Assembly (NCBI RefSeq): GCF_900890705.1
Contig: NZ_CAAHFH010000002.1
Span: 1,984,001-2,048,000 of the forward strand
Direction of reading: 5' to 3'
From: Pontiella sulfatireligans
GTDB taxonomy: Bacteria > Verrucomicrobiota > Kiritimatiellia > Kiritimatiellales > Pontiellaceae
Length of the DNA stretch: 64,000 nucleotides
The position numbers were made by a program, and so were the translations under genes. Positions 51,601-61,000 of this stretch are shown piece by piece; within the stretch, counting starts at the first letter, position 1; every line of letters begins with the position of its first letter. Under the pieces are notes generated by a model that worked only from the letters and a program-made list of their open reading frames with translations, was not told the DNA's origin and did not search any database.

Positions 51601-51923
51601 ACGGCATCATCAACGAGCAGGAATATGCTTATGGCGGCGATCCTCTGGTTGCGGATACAGCGGTTCTTCCGGTAATGGATATGACGGTTGTGGCGGATCC
51701 AGATACGGCTGAAGACGCCATTACGTATGTTTATTATAAGCAGCGTGATCCGGTCTCCGGCCTTACGTATACGCTGAAGACGACGGATAATCTGGTATTC
51801 GGCCCCTGGTCGGATACGGGCTACACAGCCGTTGAGACGGATGTTGACTATTACTGGACGGTGGTGACGAATTATATTCCGAATGCTGCTGACCGGACCT
51901 TCATCAAGGTGGACGTTGACTAA
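48648..51923 (+). CDS. Large exported protein with lectin-like and FnIII domains
   Basis: The 1,091-residue protein has a signal peptide (to about 21), a lectin-like domain opening NEDFSGYSDGDI, a fibronectin type III domain (about 265-350, APTSVSALGLDGEVTLGWD), a second lectin-like domain opening ADFEALSLGDLAANAEWG, a second FnIII-like segment (about 645-730), a further beta domain, DPDMDGIINEQEYAYGGDPL calcium-like loop, and the shared C-terminal domain. It is a full-length paralog of the gene at 58086. An AGAGG site precedes the tandem ATGs at 48648. No catalytic motif seen. Confidence 0.83.
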   Translation: MMKKVLLVALCAVASVLPSQATEIMNEDFSGYSDGDINSVSGWVASTAGKTNEVVSGELMLATTGDRIVFSGAGTSLAVGERLEVTLDYRVSIPSTRNHYQGFGFGIQDNGIATATNNAQLLNAYVFMFGLEPQNRYSGQVNFFPDNQQWAGPGTYVMMAEADCGMNPFGYYTNEAPYDSAAYIDAGSDVLRSVYTITKSHVANEFNVAVSTSNLTSGAYYTGSDSGIVRPDVWASSDLSLTIHSAWQITNYIQNVKMEKLDVVIAAPTSVSALGLDGEVTLGWDVMPGATQYDVYRTEIPGDYTGVTPVTVDTESHLDDTVSNGTTYYYSIVAKFAGGDSVKSDEVSVTPKKVYVDESVYATADFEALSLGDLAANAEWGEISGSSNNAFAVIDEGGTNKADTVSTVADFDPVVGNAVYLDRLMQNAADDVVEGSFDVVISATEAVGTSNPNVGPGFADFVNWGVMEFGLTSGTTDALAAEKDMMAMFHIKVRSNGKIVVLFGTGTNANDDNSNRLADIGKANAGWNPKDDAWDYVAGSAADLETDPLRIAWKIRKTREVGVYQAWASITNLTSGWSSSDETSVKIEYELKDSQDMYDAPAAIFAMGHSQAANDGTLVSIINATVDEVNVLHSAGNLPVVEAPFVTSVISGDREVSIEWEPVLDALGGYTLTVETPNSEAYVVAEKTNITSITDAPRWNGVENTYMLTANFDSDLAPNTASTNFVAAPVALEPVYSINNPDWADSDIDWIQTGIAAVSNTMSYIDAMTTPFYANGVDGYTGPTIYGLHQCKDPTLQVRRDELRINFWGGAAVWSFGPYASTLAFVKVEDMGYGAVTTFDADASALYIKVRLADYSNGNTGQADAHMRLAIRNGTDWYVSDENNMFEAPHTDDEIILVGDVAAAGWSPLAVAAATQMDYVSNSVPDTSIFTDINAIGFYSDRHFNSSIREMEIKVSGALDSYDYWADNAGLVSSNSAAGLDPDMDGIINEQEYAYGGDPLVADTAVLPVMDMTVVADPDTAEDAITYVYYKQRDPVSGLTYTLKTTDNLVFGPWSDTGYTAVETDVDYYWTVVTNYIPNAADRTFIKVDVD

Positions 51924-51954
51924 ACGCTCGCTGAGTTGTTCATAAGTATATTGG

Positions 51955-51978
51955 AAAACCCCGCCTCGGGCGGGGTTT
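51955..51978 (+). terminator. Rho-independent terminator
   Basis: AAAACCCCGCC pairs with GGCGGGGTTTTT around a TCG loop, 32 bases after the stop of the gene ending at 51923. Confidence 0.93.
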
Positions 51979-52024
51979 TTCAGCATCTATGCAAAAAAAA
52001 TATCCAATGGTTGGGAGGTCAAAT

Positions 52025-54922
52025 ATGAGAGTAAAAGCAACTATTTCCATGATAACCCTTCTTGTTTCTCCGGCGTTTGCCACGCCGGTGCTGGACATTG
52101 AGTTTTCGGCTACGGGGGGATTCAGCGACGGAGCTCCGATTAATGGAATTCAGGGCTTCAATGCGCAGGAAGCTTGGTTGGCTGCCGATACGGCAGGTGA
52201 TGGCTATGCCACGATGGCCGGCGGGTGGTCTCGGGCCCGCAACTATGCCAGCTTCTCTCTCGATGTCGGTGCTTCGGTGCAGATTGAGAGCACGTTTCGC
52301 CTCTCGACAACCAATGGCTGGCCGAATTCCGATGTTTACTATTTCGGCTTTGCAATCAATACCGAACATTCGGGCGGCAACACGCCGTCGATCGGCTCGA
52401 AGATCCACTCCAACGGCGACGGCAGCTACTGGTTCGGCAGCTCAGAGCCAAGCCAGCGCATCGACGTTCCAGCCGTGGCCTCCAGCGATTGGATCAAGTT
52501 TACGCAGACGATCACCCGCAGCGGTGTCTCCAACGAATTTGTCGGAACCGTATCCGCCACCAACCTAACGGCCGGCTCTGATCTCGGCAGCAGCTCCAGC
52601 GCCTGGACGCAATCGACGGCGGACGGATCGTGGGGCGGTATCATGAACGCCAGCTTTCGCGGCGTGAGCGCGACGGGCGTCACGCTGGATCTCGACCGCT
52701 GGGTCGTCACAACTGTAGCTCCTCCGATTTCTGTCGTTTTAAACGTGGATGCCACGCGCACCCGCTCGATTGGCGGGATTACGGCGCTCGACCGCGAAAC
52801 CTGGTTCGGCGTCTATCATGAAGCCGGCTATGGAACGCGTACGGTTGACGGCAAGAAAATCGATGAATGGATCAATGAAGAGGGAAACATGTGGCCGTCG
52901 CGCGGTACGATCGGCTACGGCCAGTTTCCTGAAGATCCCGCGCGCGACTCGTTCATCGATCCGGCTGCGATTTCCAACTACACCGGCCAGCTGTCCCGCT
53001 ATGTGACGGCCAAGGGATACGACCCGGACCACAAGACCGTTTTTTCCGGCCGTGGTCACGGAGACTATCCGGATTACATGTGCTGGCCGACCAACATGAC
53101 GCACAATGTGCCGACGGTTTCCAACCACGTTGCGCATGGCGAAGCGGTGGTGCGCGTTTTCGACCGCATCGAGGAGTTGGGCGGCCTGCGGCCCAAGTGG
53201 TACGAGGTCACCAACGAAAGCTCGATCCAGAGCAACTTTGGCTGGTTCTGGGATTCCGACGCGTGGGACAAGCTTTCCGAATACCACAATGCGGTGGCTG
53301 ACGCGATGAACGCGTCGGTCTACTCCAATTCCGTAAAGGTGGCCGGTTCGACCGATGCCTATCCGTTCCGCGACGACAAGGATGGCGACTTTTCCCCGTG
53401 GGAAGGCGGCAACAAAAAGTTTGTGCACCAAACCGGCGACAAGATGGGCGCCTATGCGATGCACACCTACGAGCAGATGAACGGCGGAACCAGCTATGAC
53501 GACTATCTCGAACGGTTTGAAATCTGGCATCTGGGCCGCCTTCCTTCTTTCCTCGACCTGTGGGAAAACGAGCAGGTCAACACCTGGGGCGAAACCAAGC
53601 CGTTTGTCTTTTCGGAATACGGCCTGCTGAACAACAGTGCCGGCGACACCAATGCCTTTTACCAGCTGCGCAGCTGCAACGGCATCCTGCTCTCCCTGCT
53701 CGACCGTCCGGACGTGGTCGATAAGATGAGCGCCTTCCTGATGTCGTGGGCGCCCTACAATTGGAATCAAAAGCGGGTCTTCTTTGCCTCCGATGACAAC
53801 GGCACCAATATTTATAAAACCAGCTACTTTGAATACCTGCGCTTCTGGCGCAATCTTGAAGGCGACTATCTCTTTTCCGATGCCGACTCGCCGCATCTTT
53901 TGCAGCGTGCCTTCAACTCGGGCGGCACCAACCTGTTTGTGGTGATGCAGAATAACTATAAAGAATCCTATCAGGTCGATGTGCAAGCCGCCTTGCCTGC
54001 TGGCGCAACGTTGATGTCGGCTGAGATGCAGCGGCTTTATCTGGGGAACAACGATGTTGCGCGCGATCCGTTCGCGCCGGCCGATATCCACAGCGTACTC
54101 ATCGGACCTGACGAAACCGTAATGCTCAAACTGGCGTTGTCCGGCATGCCGTCGCTGCCGGTTTGGGAGGAGTCGAACCACTATGGCGACCGCACCCTTG
54201 TGCCGATGCAGACCGGGGTGGGGGAAGACTTCGCCATTGAGCTGCCTTCCGCTGCCGGCAAAACCCACAGCGCCGGTTGGGTGAACCTCGGGCTCTATGC
54301 CTTTAGCGGCTTCAGCAACGGCCTGCAATCCGTTTCCGTCAATGGAACGGCATTGTCCGATCTGCCCGACCTTTCCTACACCGACGGCGCGCCGCGCCAC
54401 TGGGCCAAGGTTTCGCTGCGCATTCCCGAAGGCGTTTTGCTTGACGGTTCCAACACCGTAACCATCGTGCCGGCTGAAGGGGAGGCGTTGATGAAGATTA
54501 CCTCCGTCCGCCTCACGGCGGAAGACGCCAGCGATGCCGTGTTGAATTCCGACCGCGACCTCGACGGCATGACCGACGCGTGGGAAATTGCCAACGGCTT
54601 TAATCCGTCCGACTATACAGACGGAGCCATCGACTCCGACCTCGACGGCTACGACAACGCCGCCGAATATGTCTGCGGCACCGATCCGCATAATGACCAG
54701 GATTTCCTGTCGACGGCAGGAATTCCCGAGCTCGGCAGCGGCTTCAGGATTTCCTTCGAGTCGAAGTCGAACCGCCTTTACGCCATTGAGGCCACCGAAG
54801 ACCTGCTGTCCGGTTGGGCCGATTTCACCAACGGCGTGTCCGGCACCGGAACCCTGATTGAAATGGTCGATAGCGACGGAGCCACCAACCGCTTCTACCG
54901 TGTCCGGGCCGAGGTGGAATAA
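52025..54922 (+). CDS. Exported GH86-like glycoside hydrolase (agarase/porphyranase type)
   Basis: The 965-residue protein has a signal peptide, an N-terminal lectin-like domain (about 20-235), then a TIM-barrel region (about 240-620) with RTRSIGGITALDRETWFG, the acid/base candidate E398 in YEVTNESS, and the nucleophile candidate E531 in FVFSEYG. A beta-sandwich follows to about 830, then acidic loops DRDLDGMTDAWE and DSDLDGYDNAAEY, and the shared C-terminal domain. GH86 enzymes cut agarose or porphyran of red algae, which fits a marine polymer degrader. GGAGG precedes the ATG. Exact substrate cannot be told. Confidence 0.8.
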   Translation: MRVKATISMITLLVSPAFATPVLDIEFSATGGFSDGAPINGIQGFNAQEAWLAADTAGDGYATMAGGWSRARNYASFSLDVGASVQIESTFRLSTTNGWPNSDVYYFGFAINTEHSGGNTPSIGSKIHSNGDGSYWFGSSEPSQRIDVPAVASSDWIKFTQTITRSGVSNEFVGTVSATNLTAGSDLGSSSSAWTQSTADGSWGGIMNASFRGVSATGVTLDLDRWVVTTVAPPISVVLNVDATRTRSIGGITALDRETWFGVYHEAGYGTRTVDGKKIDEWINEEGNMWPSRGTIGYGQFPEDPARDSFIDPAAISNYTGQLSRYVTAKGYDPDHKTVFSGRGHGDYPDYMCWPTNMTHNVPTVSNHVAHGEAVVRVFDRIEELGGLRPKWYEVTNESSIQSNFGWFWDSDAWDKLSEYHNAVADAMNASVYSNSVKVAGSTDAYPFRDDKDGDFSPWEGGNKKFVHQTGDKMGAYAMHTYEQMNGGTSYDDYLERFEIWHLGRLPSFLDLWENEQVNTWGETKPFVFSEYGLLNNSAGDTNAFYQLRSCNGILLSLLDRPDVVDKMSAFLMSWAPYNWNQKRVFFASDDNGTNIYKTSYFEYLRFWRNLEGDYLFSDADSPHLLQRAFNSGGTNLFVVMQNNYKESYQVDVQAALPAGATLMSAEMQRLYLGNNDVARDPFAPADIHSVLIGPDETVMLKLALSGMPSLPVWEESNHYGDRTLVPMQTGVGEDFAIELPSAAGKTHSAGWVNLGLYAFSGFSNGLQSVSVNGTALSDLPDLSYTDGAPRHWAKVSLRIPEGVLLDGSNTVTIVPAEGEALMKITSVRLTAEDASDAVLNSDRDLDGMTDAWEIANGFNPSDYTDGAIDSDLDGYDNAAEYVCGTDPHNDQDFLSTAGIPELGSGFRISFESKSNRLYAIEATEDLLSGWADFTNGVSGTGTLIEMVDSDGATNRFYRVRAEVE

Positions 54923-55206
54923 TGCATATCATGAAAAACCACAGTTCCGGATGTGGATTTGTTGGACAGGACGATTTTTAATTCAGAAACGACATTTCTA
55001 GTGTCAAGAGCTCTAATCTTCCTGTCCTTGTCTCGAAAGAAGCGTTCAGTTCCGTTGGAATGGTATAGATCCGGCAATTCTGGCACTGAAGCTGGAACCA
55101 CGCTGGTTCGCCACTGAGCAAAAGGGCGGTAAGGGAGGCATCTTCGTTTCGGAGGCGGGCTCAAAGGCTTGGAAAGGGGCGGGTATTGTTGTAAACTGAT
55201 AATTTC
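54923..55206. other. Gap before the sensor kinase gene
   Basis: It holds CCACAGTTCCGGATGTGG (hairpin, about 54939-54956) just after the hydrolase gene and a GGACAGGACGATTTTTAATT word related to the 44975 element. No gene seen. Confidence 0.5.
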
Positions 55207-57324
55207 ATGCGAAATTTTAAATTCCAGTCTAGAAGTCATGTGCGCAGTGCCGTTGCCGGGGTCTTGCTTTTTGCGGGAACTGCTGCGGCCGGGCCGGCGA
55301 TTGAGAGCATTGCGGAAATCCGAAGCTTGCCCCCTGCCGAGGCGGCCAAGGGGTTGCCGGTGTCGATCGAGGCGCAGGTGCTTCGGGTGCAGCCCTCCCT
55401 GCTCGGGTTCTTCGCGTTTGACGGAAAGCATGGCTTGTACGTGGGGCGCTACCGAGGGAATTCTACGCCGAGGCCGCTTGAGTCTGGCGACATGGTTCGG
55501 ATTGAGGGTTTTACTTCGGCGGGCGAGTTTATTCCAGACGTTTCAGCGGAGCGGGTGACCGTACTGGAATCGCGTCCGCTGCCGGAGGCCCGTCCGTTGC
55601 GCCTTGATGAAATCAATTCGGCAGGCATCGACTGCGACTGGGTTTCGGTCACCGGCCGGTTAACCTCCATGTTGATTGGCGGAAAAACTTTTCAGGCGAT
55701 TGTATTGCAACTGGAAATGCATGGATTGATTGCCATGAGCATCCAGGTCCCTTATTCGGAAGAGGCGGAAAAGCAGCTGGCCGAAATCATGTTCAAGCAG
55801 GTGCGTTTCGATGCCGTGATCGGTTCCGTCTTCAACCGGCAGCGACAGCTGACGGGCCGGGTTCTTTATGTGAATTCCGTTGCGGACTTCAAACCGCTTC
55901 ATGAGGAGGAGCCGGGGGCCGAGTTGCAGTCGGTGCCGATTCACTCGCTGATGCGCCTGGGAGTGGATCATCAGCAAGCGGTTCGAACACACGGGCGGGT
56001 GACTTATGCGGGGCCCCGGGAAATATTTTTAAGGGGTGAACAGGCGTGCCTGAAGGCGGCGGTGCTGGATGGAAGCGCGGTGGAAGTGGGGCAACGGGTG
56101 GAGCTGGAAGGGTTTACCGTGAGGGAGGCAGTCAGTCCGGGGTTTCGGGCGCGGTCGGTGTCGGTGTTGGAGCCGGCGGAATCCAACGGCGGACCGGAAC
56201 CGCAGGCCGTTATTCTGGAGGCAGAGCTCGGGCCGGGGCTGAATTATGAATTGGTTAAAATCCAAGCCCGGCTGGTGGATGTGGGTAAAACGTTCGGGCT
56301 CTTGCCGAACGAGCTGGAGGGGCGGGGGCGGCTCAGCCTGCTGTGCCGCTCGGGGACACATTTGTTCGAGGCCAAGCTGCCGCCCGGAATGGAGGTTAGC
56401 GAACAGTTGAGGCCCGGGGCGCTGCTGGAGCTGACGGGCATCTGCCATCTGATTGAAAACCGGCGCATTCAGTGGCGGCTCTTTATTGACGGGCTTTGGC
56501 TGCAGCTGCGCAGCGAAGACGATCTGGTCGTGCTGCAGCCCGTCCCTTGGTGGACGACAAAACGGCTGTTGTGGATTTCCGGGGCGGCGCTGGGCATTGC
56601 CTCCCTGTTTTTGGTCTGGGTGGCGGCGCTGCGCAAGACGGTGGGGCGGCAGACGGCGGTGATCGGGAAGCAGATCAAGCGCGAGACCGTGCTGAACGAG
56701 CGCCAGCGGATTGCCCGCGAACTGCACGATACGCTCGAGCAGGGCCTGACCGCCTTGTCGATCCAGTTGAAAAACATTCTTCGCAAGATCGAAAAAAACC
56801 CGGCCTCGGCCGGGGCGTCGGTCGAGTTGGCGGAAAGCATGCTCCGCGTCTGCCGGGAGGAATCCCGCGCCTCGATTCACGATCTGCGCGGGGGCATTCT
56901 GGAAGAGATGGATCTGCAGGCCGCCATCGAGCATACGCTCGGGCCCTTGTTCGAAAACAGCACCGCCGTATTCGCCGTCGAGCGGGAGGGCGCACCGCTC
57001 CGGCTTACCCTTTTTGCAGAACACCATTTGCTGCGCATGGTGACTGAAGCGGCCAACAATGCCATTGCCCATGCCGCCCCCAAGACCTTTCGCGTTGAGC
57101 TGCGCTACAGCCCGAACGAGTTCCGGCTCGTTCTGGAGGACGACGGGTGCGGCTTCGACCCCGGCATCATACAGGGCACGGGCCGGTTCGGCGTGAGAGG
57201 AATGTACGAGCGGGCTAATCGGCTCCACGGCACGCTTGAAATTGAAAGCAAAGCGGGGCGAGGCACCAAGCTGCATTTGGCCGTGCCGGTTGCGGAGTTT
57301 ATTAAGGAGGAAGATCATGAATAA
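55207..57324 (+). CDS. NarX-type sensor histidine kinase with OB-like repeats outside
   Basis: The 705-residue kinase has a signal-like N-terminus, an external region (about 30-440) with about four OB-fold-like units (for example GLYVGRYRG...GDMVRIEGFTSAG), a membrane helix (about 452-475), a HisKA_3 domain with the phospho-accepting H507 in RIARELHDTLEQG, and an ATPase domain with EAANNAIAHA, DDGCGFD and GRFGVRGMYERA. It phosphorylates the regulator encoded next. Its place beside the hydrolase suggests it senses polysaccharide or its products; inferred. No strong ribosome-binding site at the ATG. Confidence 0.88.
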   Translation: MRNFKFQSRSHVRSAVAGVLLFAGTAAAGPAIESIAEIRSLPPAEAAKGLPVSIEAQVLRVQPSLLGFFAFDGKHGLYVGRYRGNSTPRPLESGDMVRIEGFTSAGEFIPDVSAERVTVLESRPLPEARPLRLDEINSAGIDCDWVSVTGRLTSMLIGGKTFQAIVLQLEMHGLIAMSIQVPYSEEAEKQLAEIMFKQVRFDAVIGSVFNRQRQLTGRVLYVNSVADFKPLHEEEPGAELQSVPIHSLMRLGVDHQQAVRTHGRVTYAGPREIFLRGEQACLKAAVLDGSAVEVGQRVELEGFTVREAVSPGFRARSVSVLEPAESNGGPEPQAVILEAELGPGLNYELVKIQARLVDVGKTFGLLPNELEGRGRLSLLCRSGTHLFEAKLPPGMEVSEQLRPGALLELTGICHLIENRRIQWRLFIDGLWLQLRSEDDLVVLQPVPWWTTKRLLWISGAALGIASLFLVWVAALRKTVGRQTAVIGKQIKRETVLNERQRIARELHDTLEQGLTALSIQLKNILRKIEKNPASAGASVELAESMLRVCREESRASIHDLRGGILEEMDLQAAIEHTLGPLFENSTAVFAVEREGAPLRLTLFAEHHLLRMVTEAANNAIAHAAPKTFRVELRYSPNEFRLVLEDDGCGFDPGIIQGTGRFGVRGMYERANRLHGTLEIESKAGRGTKLHLAVPVAEFIKEEDHE

Positions 57325-57946
57325 GGCACTTACTGTTTTGGTGGTGGACGACAATGTCCTGCTGCGCATGGGGATTCTCGAGGCGCTTTCGGAGGAAGAG
57401 GATCTGCGGTCGGCCGGCGAAGCCGCCAACGGTGCCGCGGCGCTGGAAATGTTCCGCAAGCTCAAGCCCGATGTCGTAACGATGGATTACCGGATGCCCG
57501 GCGAGGATGGCGTTGAATGCTCTCGCAAAATTGTGGCCGAATTCCCGGACGCCAAGATCATTGTGCTTTCGGTGTATGAGGGTGAAGAGGACATCTGGCA
57601 GGCGTGGCAGGCGGGCGTCCGGGGATACCTTTCCAAGTCCGAGGCGGCCGGCAACGTGCTCGAAGCCATTCGGGTGGTCGGCGCTGGCGGAACCTATTTC
57701 CCGCCTGCAATCGCCGAACGGCTGGAGGCCCGGAAAGAGCAGGAAAACCTCACCGCCCGCGAGCTGGAAGTTCTCCGCCTAATTGTTGATGGTAACAGCA
57801 ACAAGGAAATCATGGCTTCGCTCAATATTTCCGCTGGAACCGTCCGGCTTCATGTTTCCAATGTTTTATGTAAGCTGGGCGCCTCAGACCGGACCCAGGC
57901 AGCAATAACTGCAGTAAAGCAAGGGATTGTGCATCTGACGCGCTAA
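57317..57946 (+). CDS. NarL/LuxR-family response regulator
   Basis: The 209-residue protein has a receiver domain (acidic pair DD11-12, phosphorylation site D57 in TMDYRMPGEDG, conserved K in YLSKSE) and a LuxR-type DNA-binding domain (LTARELEVLRLIVDGNSNKEIMASLNISAGTVRLHVSNVL, in order). It overlaps the kinase gene by 8 bases and has AGGAGG upstream. Likely targets are the neighbouring exported-protein genes. Confidence 0.94.
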   Translation: MNKALTVLVVDDNVLLRMGILEALSEEEDLRSAGEAANGAAALEMFRKLKPDVVTMDYRMPGEDGVECSRKIVAEFPDAKIIVLSVYEGEEDIWQAWQAGVRGYLSKSEAAGNVLEAIRVVGAGGTYFPPAIAERLEARKEQENLTARELEVLRLIVDGNSNKEIMASLNISAGTVRLHVSNVLCKLGASDRTQAAITAVKQGIVHLTR

Positions 57947-57964
57947 TCCGGCCTCCGTTTCCTC

Positions 57965-57980
57965 CTAGACAGATGTCTAG
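57965..57980. promoter_or_regulatory. Palindrome upstream of the gene at 58086
   Basis: CTAGACAGATGTCTAG is a perfect 7-bp-arm dyad with a two-base centre, 19 bases after the regulator's stop. It may be an operator; no match elsewhere in the window was found. Confidence 0.4.
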
Positions 57981-58085
57981 CTATACAAAAGAACGCGCAG
58001 GCGTACTATATAAATGTTAACGGTCGCGTAAATAGTTTTCTGTATGTTGCAGGGGGCGCGTGGCCCGGAAGCGGAGGAGCAGGAC

Positions 58086-61000
58086 ATGAAAAAGATCATC
58101 GGAACCTTGATGCTGGCAGCTGGATTGGCTGTTGTTGCTCAGGGACAAACTATATTCGACAACACGGCGGGGAGTTACTCCGTCGGGAATCTCACCAATC
58201 AGAACAATTGGACTGCACTGCAGAATACTGAAACCAACGGTGTTCCTTTTCCTGTGGGCCAGTCAAACCAACTGGGTCAGGTTGCCTTTAATGTCGACAA
58301 TGCCAGTTGGGTTGACACGGTAGGAACCGACAGTGATTTCCTGACGACGACCAACGGCAGCTTTGTATACTTGAACGAAGCTTCCGCCGGCAATGCCGAC
58401 GACCAGGTCTGGACAACAACTATGGATTTCAATTTTTCCATTCCCGATGGCGGCGCTGCCGGCATCGCCATGCCGAACGCGGAGTTTTTCTATGTGGGTC
58501 TTACCGCTTCCACCACAAACGGGTTGAGCGAATTTGATCGGAACGACCTTTGTTTTGTATTACGTACCCGTGCGGAAAACGGACGTCTGGATGTGAATTT
58601 CCAGTCGGGCGACCAATCCGATAAACGTATCCTGCAGATCAAGCCGGAAAACATCGGCTGGGCTCCGGAAGCAGTCATGGATGACGGCACTGCGGTTACT
58701 GCAGACTATCAGACCGATGATTTACGTCTTATCATGACGACCCGCAAAACCCGCAATGCCGACACCTATACTGCATCGGCAATTATCACCAATCTGAACA
58801 CCGGCTTCAGTTTTAACGGTCTGGAACTTGTCGGACCGACAACGAACAGAGTAGTGGAATCATCCTATTCTACGAATTTCTACAACGCCGCTGATGTTAA
58901 GGTTGCGCACGGACGCTCTTCGCAGGCATATAATGATCAGATCGGTGGTTTGATCGATATCGATATCGATGCGCTCAGCGTCGTGACCTCATCCGTTCCT
59001 CCTGCAATCACCGCGCCTTCAGGCGTAGCCGCATCGCCGTACGATGCGCAGGTGACATTCAGCTGGGACTCTGTTGCAGAAGCCGGCAGCTACGATGTAT
59101 TCCGCTCCGAAACCAGCGATTCTTACGGTGCTGCGTTGACCAATGTGACCGGAACGTCGCTGCTGGATACTACGGTAGTGAACGACACCACATATTACTA
59201 TGTTGTACAGTCGGTCTTCCCCGGACTTTCCAATTCCACCAACTCGCTGGAAGCATCTGGTACGCCGCAGGCCATCTTCACGGGTACGCTGGTTGATACC
59301 AACTTTATCGGCTATGCCAACGCAGACCTGGCAGGCCAAGAGGGCTGGAAGCAGGTTTTGGGCAGTTCCAACAATGCGTTCAACGTCATCAATTCCGGAA
59401 CCTCAGATTCTGCAATTGACACCGTCAGCACCGCCGCCAACTTCAGCACGAATACCGGCAACGCCGTCTATCTCGACAAGTTGATGGACAACTTGAAGAA
59501 TGATGCCTGGGAAGGCTCTATCGACTTCGTGGTGTCCGCAGAGGCATCGTCTGGTACGAATGTGGCGCTTATTTCAAACCAGTCCGTGCTGGCCTTCGGT
59601 GTCACTTCCGACAAGGATGCTCCATTGATCCTCAGCGGCGGAGCCAACGATCAAATGGCGCTGATGAGCTTGCTGGTGCGTGCGAATGGTAAGCTGGTTG
59701 CGTTGTTCGGCGAGGATGGCAACGATGCAGACGATACGCGTCTGGCAGTGCTGATCGGCAACACGGAAACCGGTTGGGATCCCGATAATCCGGCGGCGCC
59801 GGACTTGGTGTCCGATCCCATTCGATATAGCTGGAAAATCCGGAAGACCACCGTTGACGGAGAGTACCAGGCAACAGCCACACTATCGAACCTGGTTAGC
59901 GGTGCTTTCGGTGATATGCAGACGATTGTCCCCTATTCGCTCAAAACCAAGCAAACCATGTATGACAGCCCTGCCTCCAACTTTGCCATGGGCCATTATT
60001 ACAAGGCGAAGCTCGCCGCAGATACGGAGCTGGTTAATGTGACGATTCAGGACATGAACGTGACGCACACCGCAGACAACCTTCCGGAAATCTCAGCTCC
60101 AGGTAATGTTGATACCATCGGCGGCGACCGCAGTGTGTCGATCACCTGGGATGTGGCCTATGAAGCGGACGACTATGACGTGCTGTTTGCTGAAACATCG
60201 GGAGGCGACCAGATTACAGTTGCCGGCGGCTTGACCGCCCTGACTTATTTGGATTCACCGCGTTTCAATGGCGTACCGGGCTATTACACGGTTCGGGCTA
60301 ACTTCCCGTCCGACTCCGACGATTCGGAAGAAAAGGAAGGAACGCCGATTGCCTTGATCACGCAAATCAATATCGATGGCCTAGGCTCCGATTCGACGCT
60401 GATCAGTTCTTCAGTGAATCTGGACCAGACCACAGGATTGCAGACCAATGTGGGCAACGAGGTTACCTACATTGATTACTCGTCCACGCCGTTTGTTACA
60501 TCGAGCATGGGTGGCTGGTCGGCTGCGCCGATGTATGGCCTCTCGCAGGTGAATACGATCGAACCCGATATCACGAGCGCGAAAGGAACCACCGGCTACC
60601 GGATTCGCCAAGGAGGAGCTCAGGTAATTAACGGAACGCAGAGCGATCACTTCGAGTTCACCACGGCCGGCACTCAGGCCGAGGCGCTTTGGTATGTGAA
60701 GTCAACCGACTTTGCCGAGCCTTCCGCTAGCATTGACCTGACCGTAGATACGCATACGGTTGTCTTTGCCAATCAGATCAGTGCAAACGACAAACCGCAC
60801 CGTATCGCCATCCGTAATGGCGACACATGGTATGTGAGTCAGACGCATTTGCTCAGCGGTACGCTGGCAGCGCCAGACCAAACGACGATTGCAAACCTGT
60901 ATGCTGATGCGTGGGCAGAGGTCACCATTACACCTGGCACTTGGTTCACGGATCCGGGGACCTTTGATACCAGCAACAATGACTCTTTCACGAATGTGAA

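Noticed and set aside
52739..54691. 650-codon minus-strand frame opposite the GH86-like gene
   Set aside because: Basic, Val/Gly-rich translation without motifs, and opposite conserved catalytic segments.
56029..57465. 478-codon minus-strand frame opposite the kinase
   Set aside because: Opposite the conserved kinase core; composition typical of antisense frames.
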